Assembly (NCBI GenBank): GCA_019044685.2
Contig: JAGTXX020000006.1
Coordinates: 248,001 to 312,000 of the forward strand
Source of the DNA: Nannochloris sp. 'desiccata'
Taxonomy: Eukaryota; Chlorophyta; Trebouxiophyceae; Chlorellales; Chlorellaceae
Reading direction: 5' to 3'
DNA length: 64,000 nt
Below the pieces are notes generated by a model, which was not told where the DNA came from, made no database searches, and was given only the letters and a program-made list of their open reading frames with translations. Each line of letters opens with the position of its first letter. Position 1 is the stretch's first letter. This document shows positions 1 through 8,134 of the stretch, in pieces. A program made the position numbers and the translations under genes.

Positions 1-1035
1 TTGATCACCCATACCCCATAAAAAGGGCATGATAACTTCATTAAATGCAGTTTGGTCCCACTGCCACACCGCTTGAAAAGCAATTCTATTCACCACAGCC
101 CTCATAAATTGCACTGTAAGATTTGTGGGTTGGAGATACCACAGCCCTGTAGATTGACACGGATTTGCACTGTCTAGTCTCTCCTTGTTAGCAGGTATGT
201 GCCAACCTTCTTGCAGCATAGCCCCCCGGGGAATCCTCTCATCTTTAATTGTGAAATAAAGACCACATGATTTCTCTGTTGCACCCCCTACAGGCCATAA
301 TTCGGCTTCAAACCAATCTGAAAGTCCCTGGACATCAAATGGCTCGTCAAAGGGGTCTAAAAACCCTGGTTGTAGCACAAAGTTATCAGAATCCATGTAG
401 ACCACCTTGTACCGTAATTCGACGAGTCGCATACCCCACCAATGTTTTTGTACGTCAAATTCACGGTTATACGTCCCCTCAGGTAACACCTTATCAATGT
501 ATGCTTCTCTACGAGGAAAGACTCTATCTAAAAATATAGGATGTCCCACTGCTGCAACTTCCGTCCACGTGGCTTCGTCAGTTGTAATGAGCATGGTGTG
601 GTTTAGTAGTCTTGCTGAGTAGAGCCAATAACAGAAAGAATTTATCATTTCCATAGTTTCAGTTTGGTCTCCATCGCCAAAACGTAGAGTAGTGAAGATT
701 ATGGTGCCTCTAGTCGTGCCAGATGGGTCTGGTAGAGCAATCTTGTCGAGGGTGGCAATAAGAGAACTGTTGGCTAGAATAAGGTCTTGAGGGACTTTTG
801 TTTGAGGTGGGTACCATGCCCAGCCTCTAGAATTAGTAGAGCTTTGTAGATCACGACGGTAAACTAAGCTAGAATGGGTAGGGTCAGTGCTTTTGGTGGC
901 AGCGTCATTGTGTTCAGAAAGGAGCGGGGTATCACGAGGATTAGTAGCTAGTGTGCGAGCAGCTTGCACATGGTAGCATAGCATCTGATGTTGGAATATA
1001 GATCCCAGTATGATGAAGAGCAGAGCTGTGTTCAT
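1..1035 (-). CDS. Secreted/Golgi nucleotide-diphospho-sugar transferase-like protein, C-terminus beyond window edge
   Basis: An open frame of 345 codons runs on the minus strand from an ATG at 1035 to the window edge without a stop, so the gene is partial at its 3' end. Residues 1-26 look like a signal peptide or membrane anchor (MNTALLFIILGSIF...). The middle has the pattern of the nucleotide-diphospho-sugar transferase family (PF03407-like). That pattern is a Trp-rich segment before VELRYKVVYMDSDNF, which contains a D-x-D metal/sugar-nucleotide motif, then LDPFD, and later WDQTAFNEV. Such enzymes transfer sugars to glycoproteins or cell-wall glycans in the secretory pathway. Donor and acceptor cannot be read from sequence. 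No intron is needed in the visible part. Family call is fairly sure; the specific activity is unknown. Confidence 0.75.
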   Translation of the reverse strand, partial: MNTALLFIILGSIFQHQMLCYHVQAARTLATNPRDTPLLSEHNDAATKSTDPTHSSLVYRRDLQSSTNSRGWAWYPPQTKVPQDLILANSSLIATLDKIALPDPSGTTRGTIIFTTLRFGDGDQTETMEMINSFCYWLYSARLLNHTMLITTDEATWTEVAAVGHPIFLDRVFPRREAYIDKVLPEGTYNREFDVQKHWWGMRLVELRYKVVYMDSDNFVLQPGFLDPFDEPFDVQGLSDWFEAELWPVGGATEKSCGLYFTIKDERIPRGAMLQEGWHIPANKERLDSANPCQSTGLWYLQPTNLTVQFMRAVVNRIAFQAVWQWDQTAFNEVIMPFLWGMGDQ

Positions 1036-1369
1036 CTTGTTGAGGTTCCTCTGCTAGCTAATATCTCATTTTGCTTAAATTCGTAATTTTAAAAATCTGA
1101 TCAGCGCAGTCATTCACTCATTTTACTCCGTAGCATGTTTTTTGAACACTTCAGAATCAACGCTTAAGTTCTATAATAACAAACCAACCCTGCTTTATTG
1201 CTCTATTCCTACATAGTTTTCAAACTCCCTTATGTCTACGAAATTGCCCGAGTGGCTGTCCCTTTTGCTGTTGGCACCCCTCGGTATATGCCAGTTTACA
1301 CTCAAGAATTACGATCTACATACTATTACAACACAAGCAAATTATACAAGGGCAACATATCTACAGTTT
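1036..1369. other. Intergenic stretch, no gene seen
   Basis: This 334-base gap lies between the 5' end of the sugar-transferase gene and the 3' end of MCM9, both on the minus strand. It should hold the MCM9 3' UTR and the promoter of the transferase. An open frame on the plus strand that starts here and runs into MCM9 is antisense and has no domain-like content. Confidence 0.5.
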
Positions 1370-3625
1370 TCAGTCCCAATCCTGCGCTCCTTCTTGCCAG
1401 CCAAGCAGACCAGTCGGAGGACCCCCGCCAACACCGCAACTTCGCACTGCTGACAACACAGCTTCCTCTAATTTCAAGTACGCTTCATCGGGACGTGCAT
1501 GAAAGTGATCACCTGCTGCTGCGATTCCTACCCCAAGCTCTGCACTCAATCCCAGCACGCTCTCGCCATCCACAACTGACGAATCAACTAGCACCACCGC
1601 CATTACCGCATCCACTACCTCTATACTTTCTTTCGCCATCAACCTCGCATGTGCCTGTGCTAGCCTAACCAAACTTTCTAATAACCTCAACGTCGTCCGT
1701 GCAGCATGCCTTCCCGCAGCGCCACGGCGCAGTTGGTAGTACCCAGAAAGTACCTGTTCTGCTGATTGGGTCATTGTTGGGTGGAATGTTGATTTGACCC
1801 AGGCAATGTACTGCCTGAGAGATTCTACACCCCACGTTGCACTGATGCTTTTATTATTATAATAGGGTAACAGTTGATGGTCCTGGTTTTCATTAGTAAT
1901 AGTATTGCCAGAATGGTTGCGGGTGAATGGAATCATAGTCGTTGAACTTGGCGTCGTGCCATTCCCGCCAGCACAAGCACCAGTATGTTTTTTATTACTA
2001 CTATTTCTGTGGCTGCTATGTGCCTCTAAGATATGATCAGCCACAGCTTCATCCCACACAGGATTCATATCATCTAACAACAACAACACAATATCAAATC
2101 GACTTAAAAGAGGGCCTGAAATGTCGAGTTGCTCAGAGAGAGGGCGGCGGGGGCTGTACCTTTTATGGCCGCGAGGATTGCAGGTGCCAAAAACTGAGGC
2201 TCTGGTGTGTAAGGTGGTCACTAAACCTGCCTTTGCAACAGAGCAGGTTTGTTGCTCCATCGCCTCGTGTAATGCAGCACGATCTGCTTCGCGAACAGAG
2301 TCGAATTCGTCGATACAACAAACACCACCATCAGCGAGCACCAACGCCCCGGCTTCCAGAGTCCAATTCGGGCCGTCTTTGATCGCCGCCGCAGTTAAAC
2401 CTGCAGCTGAACTTGATTTACCACTCGCTAGAACTGCGCGTGGAGCGAGTCTGCTAACGTAACGTTGAATTTGAGATTTCCCGGTACCTGGATCGCCTAC
2501 TAAAAGAAAATGAATTTCACCACGAGTGCCCCCACCAGTGCCTCGGCCGTCACCGCCGCCGCCTTCACTACCACTTCTTTTTGGCAAGCCTCCTATGAGC
2601 ATGAGCATTGAGGCCAATTTGACGCTAAATAGACCACATAGCTGTGGACAGAATCCTGCTAAGATCGCATCCCGAGCAGCTAATGGAGTAGCGATATGAG
2701 TATTCCTGTTATGTTGAATATTTGTTTTGCTGCTGTGGATTTCCCAAAATAGTTTGAAAGCATGCGCTGCTTCCGGCGTAACTTCTAATGAAGTCCGTCT
2801 ATCTTCTGCTACGTTTACTGCAGTTGCTTGTAACGCTAATCCTACGTGGCACCGCATTCCAGGGTACGTAGGTCCCCATTGTTTTATAACTACTCCACTG
2901 ACTTCGACCGCTTCACCAACGTGACAGCTGTCTGCTAATTCGTCTTGCAAAACTACAGTCAACGTTCTAGGGGTAGATCCAACGGTGAGACATTGCCTGC
3001 CTTCTTGCACTTGTATTTCTTGGTAATTTGTATACAGAGAAACCTCCTCGCAGTGGCGAAAAGACGTTCCTTTACACGGGTTGTCTTTTTGAGACGGGCA
3101 GACGTTGGGGAGTTGAACTGTAGCCCCTTGTTCTAGGTCAGCTGCAACGACGAATCTATGTTTACAGCGTGCGCATTCGTAGAGACGACGTGCTTCTAAG
3201 AGTTTGACGGTGCCAGCGCGGACGATGGTGCCTCTAATTGTGAGAAGCTTGTCAATGTGAGCAGCACTGACGTCGCCAATTGCCGGGCTTACTTGTAGGG
3301 AGGCAGCTTTATCTAAAAAAAGAGATATGCCGGTCAAACGGGCATGTACATTCTCCTTGACAGTAAGGAGGTGTCTATTAGGGATAGCCTTTTGTAAAAG
3401 AGCAGTCTGTGCTTTCACTAGAGCTGCATCAAGAAATGGCAGCAATGCTCGAGGATTTGAAATGACCATATCCGCAGCCCCATGGTCGAAAGCAGCCAGC
3501 TGTGAGACGCTTATTGGAATTCCATATTGTTTATCCACGTCTGCATGTTGCAGCAGCTGCAATAGAGCGGCCTCGCAGTGTTTTAATATAAGTGGAACAA
3601 AGATCTGATCAGTGACTGTCATCAT
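1370..3625 (-). CDS. MCM9: MCM9-type MCM helicase
   Basis: This is a single-exon frame of 751 residues. The N-terminal MCM OB region carries a zinc-binding cluster (CARCKHRF, then further Cys residues). The AAA+ core follows: Walker A GDPGTGKSQ near residue 376, Walker B CCIDEFD near 433, and the arginine finger in PLLSRFD. Several features fit MCM9 better than MCM2-8: the LEAGALVLADGGVCCIDEF block, the CNPRGHKRYSP segment and the WD following the arginine finger. MCM9 acts with MCM8 as a hexameric helicase in homologous recombination and mismatch repair, not as part of the core CMG helicase. An insertion rich in Asn, Ser and Thr lies around residues 545-580. The protein is shorter than vertebrate MCM9, which has a long disordered C-terminal tail. 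MCM8 is not in this window. Two Met codons stand at the start; the first is used. Confidence 0.88.
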   Translation of the reverse strand: MMTVTDQIFVPLILKHCEAALLQLLQHADVDKQYGIPISVSQLAAFDHGAADMVISNPRALLPFLDAALVKAQTALLQKAIPNRHLLTVKENVHARLTGISLFLDKAASLQVSPAIGDVSAAHIDKLLTIRGTIVRAGTVKLLEARRLYECARCKHRFVVAADLEQGATVQLPNVCPSQKDNPCKGTSFRHCEEVSLYTNYQEIQVQEGRQCLTVGSTPRTLTVVLQDELADSCHVGEAVEVSGVVIKQWGPTYPGMRCHVGLALQATAVNVAEDRRTSLEVTPEAAHAFKLFWEIHSSKTNIQHNRNTHIATPLAARDAILAGFCPQLCGLFSVKLASMLMLIGGLPKRSGSEGGGGDGRGTGGGTRGEIHFLLVGDPGTGKSQIQRYVSRLAPRAVLASGKSSSAAGLTAAAIKDGPNWTLEAGALVLADGGVCCIDEFDSVREADRAALHEAMEQQTCSVAKAGLVTTLHTRASVFGTCNPRGHKRYSPRRPLSEQLDISGPLLSRFDIVLLLLDDMNPVWDEAVADHILEAHSSHRNSSNKKHTGACAGGNGTTPSSTTMIPFTRNHSGNTITNENQDHQLLPYYNNKSISATWGVESLRQYIAWVKSTFHPTMTQSAEQVLSGYYQLRRGAAGRHAARTTLRLLESLVRLAQAHARLMAKESIEVVDAVMAVVLVDSSVVDGESVLGLSAELGVGIAAAGDHFHARPDEAYLKLEEAVLSAVRSCGVGGGPPTGLLGWQEGAQDWD

Positions 3626-4024
3626 GATGTTATTATTTCGGGAATTCCAGGCCTTTGAGGAGCATTTTAATTCTTGAGAGGCTTCGTATGAAGGAGGTGT
3701 TTAGTAATTCAGTGAAGAATATATGTGTTGGTGCCGTCTGTCGAGTTTTCAGTTTAAAAAAATGAAATTATTTCAATTTACTAAGTTAGTCGTCGATTTT
3801 AGGGTAACCCCCAAGTCTAAGGGTTTTGGGGCAGCGGCCTCAAATTCAAAATTGCATCTTGAACTCTACTAGTAGTGCATAATATCAACTATACCATCCT
3901 CCCAACTGCAGATCCATTCTCTAGTAAAATAATGATTCTGTTGTAGGGATGGACTGTGCTTGAATGTGTAGAACCTCGAACGCGTAGAATGGCGTGTCAA
4001 TTTAGGGAACTTGTTCTGATTTGA
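3626..4024. promoter_or_regulatory. Divergent intergenic region between MCM9 and the FAS1 receptor kinase
   Basis: These 399 bases separate the divergent starts of MCM9 (minus) and the receptor kinase (plus), so both promoters must lie here. No conserved core-promoter motif is convincing by eye and no RNA gene is seen. Confidence 0.4.
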
Positions 4025-6802
4025 ATGCAAGAGAAGATGGAGTCTTCAAGTCTGCTGGTATCCGTTTTAGTATTACTAGTATGTTGCAGAGCGTTTGCTC
4101 AGGTAAGGAATACGATTTGAAGCATATAGTGCTTCAAGCACCGGGAGGGAAGGAATCGCTGCATTGGAGCACTGTTTTTCCCCGTGCCCTTGATTTCATT
4201 GGCAGTGCCTTTTTATAAAATTGGAGAGTTACTAACTGCATTTCTGTACTGTCCTGTAGAACGCATGCAATGGCAATGGCCCCACTGTCGCCGACGTTAT
4301 TGCAAGGGACCCTCAAACTAGACTCTCAGCTGCTTGGTCTGCCCAAACCAACACAGATATCATCCTGGCTTCCCGTGGTATTAACATCACCATCCTTATA
4401 GCAAGTGATTTAGCCCTTGAAAAAGCAACAGGTAATAGTTTAAACTGTTGTGCCCCTTTATTTATTTGCCACCGCTCATCGCACTCCGCAGAAGGCCTGC
4501 GTTCATCTATCTTTCCTAACCTGATATGATCACTTTTCTCTTCACCAGGCTTCACCAATACATCAGCATCTGACAACGTTGTCCTTGCCATGGCGGGTGT
4601 GATGGAAGGCTACCTTACAGCAGAAAACGTGACGAGTGTACCCAGCGTAAACTCAGTCCTAGGCATAGTTAAAAACGAAGATTATGCCATTAAGTTCGTC
4701 AGAGATTCAGAAACGGGTGAACTCAAGTTTATGGGCAACGCAGAAGACGGATTCGTAAACGTTATCAGCACCACTGAAGCCTGCAATGGGGTCGTGTATG
4801 TGGTGGATAGGGTTATCTATCCTGCAGACAGAGCCACACAAGTTCTCAGTGATTATGATCCAACTTCGAGAGTAAACGAAATTTATCTCAATGGAGCCAA
4901 ATGCAATGTGTCTCTCCCAGATGCAGTCGAGGCACTCCCAAACACTGCACCGTGGGTTAGTGCTTGGGAAGACAATGGCATGACAGCCCCTTTAAGCAAC
5001 ATTTGGTTAGCATCAACTGTATTTATTCCGCAAAATAATGTCACTGAAGCCTCTAGTACCACGGCTGCGCTTATGTACAACATGTTGCGAGGCGAATTTT
5101 GCCCCGAGGAGCTTGTTGCTGCCGGCAGTATGAATAGCATGCTTGGTGAGGTTACTAAAACTGACCTGCCGCTTCGCTTTGAAAAGGATGCTGATGGAAA
5201 TGTCATTGTCATTGGAGCAGTGAATAGTGCTAAAGTAGTTGGTAAGAGTATAGGATGCAATAGCGTGGTCTTGATGACCGATCGACCCTTAGTACCGCCA
5301 TCAGCGCCAATAGTAGAAGGGTCAATAATCGTCCCGGAAAACCTGCCCACAAAACCTATCCGGCACATCACGTGCAATCCGATAGTTTATTTGGATGATG
5401 GAGGGCCTGTTGCGTCTGCGTCTGCTTCAAACAACTCTCCTTCAAATTCACCGGTAGATACGGAAATCATCCGGGGTGACGGTGTTGATGATAACAGTAC
5501 GGACACTAGTAGCAGCAGCAGCAATCTCGCACTAGCAATTGGGCTTGGTGTGGGGGTTGGATGCGCTGCAATTGCAGCTGTCGCGTCTGCATATATCATC
5601 CGCCAGCGGCGTAGTAACAGCAAAAATTCTGCTGTGGCTGGTGAAAAGCTCGGCAGTTGTCCCCCTAAAGACGGGTATGTTAGCAGTGGTACTTCCGGCA
5701 TTTCCAACATTGAGCCTACAGGAATAAACTCGTTTGGCTCTGTTCCTGCGTCTACGATCGCTGCCTCTTTAGTCGCCTTCACCACTGGTGACATCGCCAC
5801 CAATAGGCACCACACAGCCCGCGTTGAAGAATCGAGTTTGGAAAGCAGCGCTATTAATAATCCTTTGGAATCGAGAGCAGCCATGGAAGTCCAGGAACGG
5901 GGTTGCTGTCTTCACTTACCTCCAAGGTGTCTAGTGGTGCTGGCCAGCTGTCCCGGCTTGGCTTTACTAATCCAGATGGCCTCGATCTGTGGGAAATTGA
6001 TGCAGATTTAGTTGAGATCGCTATTGACGAGCGTGGTGAGCCCATAGAGCTTGGTAAAGGCTCTTTCGGTGCGGTATACCTTGGCATTGTACGTGGAGTG
6101 CAGCCAGCAGCTATCAAAGTTCTCAATGCCAGCGTGGGCATTGAAGCAGAGGCTGCGTTTCAACGGGAGGCTGCCATTCTCAAGCATGTTAATAGAGATA
6201 GAAATGTTGTGCAACTGTACGGTACGAGTAAACTACCAGATGGAAAGCTATTATTGTTAACCGAATTAATGGAAGGTGGTGATTTGCGAAGGGCTCTTAG
6301 TAACTCTGATGCGACTGAAGCGTTAGCCTGGCATAAAGCTGGCAAAGGCATCGCTCTTGACATCGCCCGTGGTTTGACAGCCCTGCACGTTGTAAATGTC
6401 GTTCATCGGGACTTGAAATCGAAGAACGTCTTCCTCAGTAGCAGATTAGACGCTAAGATTGGCGACGTAGGCATCGCTGCGGTACAGACACAAGCAGGGT
6501 TCCTTACCGCCAGTGCTGGCCAAGTCGTTGGTACACTTGCTTGGAGCGCTCCAGAGTTACTTCTTGGTAAGCGTTGCACGGAAAAAGTTGATATTTACAG
6601 TTTCGGCATCGTTTTATGGGAAATTGCCACTGGAAATATACCCCAAAGAGGCTTTACATATACCTTGACACCGTCCATTCGGTGCCCAGTAGAACTCATC
6701 AACTTAATTGAAGAATGCACCGATGAAGATCCAGCGAAACGACCGAGCGCCAAACAAGCTTATGATAGAATTTTAGCTATTCCACCGGTAACAGAACCGT
6801 GA
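4025..6802 (+). CDS. Receptor-like protein kinase with extracellular FAS1 (fasciclin) domains, reading frame shifts at about 5,900
   Basis: Exons are 4025-4102, 4260-4431 and 4549 onward; introns 4103-4259 and 4432-4548 have GT-AG ends and keep the frame. Exon 1 encodes a signal peptide ending in CRAFAQ. Residues about 27-350 hold two fasciclin-like repeats (TVADVIARDPQTRLSAAW opens the first). A Ser-rich stalk and one membrane helix follow (about residues 409-433), with a basic stop-transfer RQRR. The cytoplasmic part is a tyrosine-kinase-like domain: LWEIDADLVEI, GKGSFGAVYLG, AAIK, HRDLKSKN near 703, GTLAWSAPE. The DFG motif reads DVG. The ectodomain/membrane frame and the kinase frame differ. 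They overlap at 5861-6011 and the switch needs either one extra base (for example in the G run at 5899-5902) or a short unrecognised intron. The predicted protein is about 835 residues, a cell-surface sensor. The pairing of FAS1 and kinase is unusual. Confidence 0.8.
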
Positions 6803-7472
6803 TGAAAACCCTCCTCTTCACATTCCTCTTTTCTTCAACGCTCGACCTCGGGTCTCACCACAGCACATATTTAGGGTGCAAGGTCCCAGACTTCTTAGCC
6901 TTTTATTTAATTAATGAAGCGCCGTTTACCTATACTACCTAGATTACTGCTATGATGCTGCTCATCCTAAACATAGTTCATATTTATTTCTTTACTTGTT
7001 TTGTTTGGTGAAGAAACCTTTTGCCAACCACCAACGATTTCAACATCGCTCATCATAGAATCTTTCCTCACCCACGCCACCTTTCTTCCTTCCTTTAATC
7101 CGCCTTTTCGTGCTTTACTCAATTGAATCTTAACTACCTAATGCGACCAATCCCTTTATCCCCCCTTTTTGACATGAAAAAAAATCATTATATTACCCGA
7201 TAATAACGTTCAAAATAAGTAACTTTATTTATTTTCATTTGTTTATAATTCTGTGTATAATTAGAGTAGCAGTCACTTTTTACCCTATATCAACACGATT
7301 CGTCTGTAGTTTAGCATCTGGGATATTCATATTGATGGCCACCAGTCAAAGTCCAAATTGAACTCGGCGGCAAAATTATGCCAGCCCACAGCAAGCCCTT
7401 CTAAATTCTTGCTATCCTCTAAATTTCTACCATTTTGCTATAAAATACAACTGAATTCAGAATATACTTAAA
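6803..7472. other. Intergenic stretch, no gene seen
   Basis: This 670-base AT-rich, pyrimidine-rich stretch lies between the receptor kinase stop and the tautomerase start, both on the plus strand. It should contain the kinase 3' UTR and the tautomerase promoter. No frame, RNA gene or repeat family was recognised. Confidence 0.45.
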
Positions 7473-7952
7473 ATGCCCATCTTGAACTTGATCACCAACG
7501 GTACGTATTATTTAATCATTAATCTCCGATCACTTTCATTTATTCATCTCCGTCTTCATCTCCAGCAAGCACTCCTACTCTCTTCATAGCACCAATTCTA
7601 CAATTGAATATATCCCTATAATGATCCATCTGCAGCTCCTGGCGATAGGGTTAGATCCTCTGAGATCATCGCCGAACTCAGCAAAACAATCGCCCTTGCT
7701 ACCAAAAAACCTGAATCCTATGTCTTGATCAGCCTCGGCACCGATCGCTCAATGAGTTTCGGAGGAACAGAAGCGCCTTGCTGCTATGGAGAACTCACTT
7801 CTATCGGTGGGTTTGGTGGACGAAATGCTGAGATCTCCGGAATGGTTATGGCAGTTATCGAGAAACATATAGGAGTCAGTTCTTGAAGATTCTATCTTAA
7901 ATTTACTGCACCGGCAGGCAATGAGATTGGCTGGCAGGGTGCTACCTTTTAG
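7473..7952 (+). CDS. MIF / D-dopachrome tautomerase family protein with an in-frame TGA codon
   Basis: Exon 1 is 7473-7500 and exon 2 is 7636-7952; the 135-nt intron starts GTACGT and ends CTGCAG. The protein begins MPILNLITN, so the catalytic N-terminal proline of tautomerases is present. It continues with the family signature SMSFGGTEAPCCYGELTSIG, very like plant MDL proteins. At 7884-7886 the frame meets TGA after IEKHIGVSS. The same frame then runs 21 more codons, RFYLKF...GNEIGWQGATF, to TAG at 7950-7952. That tail is the conserved last strand of the family. Read through, the length is 114 residues, exactly the usual size. The TGA sits where plant relatives have Ser. It may encode selenocysteine, be read through, or be a lesion or base error. 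I found no convincing SECIS element downstream. Confidence 0.85.
7884..7886 (+). other. In-frame TGA inside the MIF-family frame (possible recoding site)
   Basis: The codon lies in phase with both the upstream and the downstream part of the tautomerase frame, with homology continuing on both sides. Context is TCT TGA AGA. TGA is used as an ordinary stop by other genes in the window, so this is not a whole-genome code change. Candidate explanations are selenocysteine insertion, programmed readthrough, a pseudogene mutation (for example from TCA) or a sequencing error. Confidence 0.7.
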
Positions 7953-8134
7953 ATACGTACTTGATGAATTGGGAATGATGCGTGAGATTGAACGCGTCTA
8001 AAGTTGTTTTTTGAAGGGCGGTAGCCAGAAGCTGAAAAAAATAATTGAAGAAAGAAATATTTTTTCAATACTTAGCGAAGTAGAAAAGAAAGGTACAGCA
8101 AATACTACATGAAATGTGCAACAAAATGAACCTT

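Noticed and set aside
1198..1668. 156-codon plus-strand frame
   Set aside because: It is antisense to the MCM9 3' end, has a Pro/His/Ser-rich composition, no domain, and no splice context.
5387..5884. 165-codon minus-strand frame with hydrophobic runs
   Set aside because: It is the mirror of the Ser-rich stalk and membrane helix of the receptor kinase. Leu/Ala runs arise from the reverse of Ser/Ala/Gly codons.
7953..8134. Search for a SECIS element after the tautomerase TAG
   Set aside because: An AT-rich hairpin (about 8044-8069) and a small GC hairpin (about 7975-7996) are visible, but neither has the ATGA / AA-loop / GA arrangement with a stem of proper length. A more distant or atypical SECIS is not excluded.
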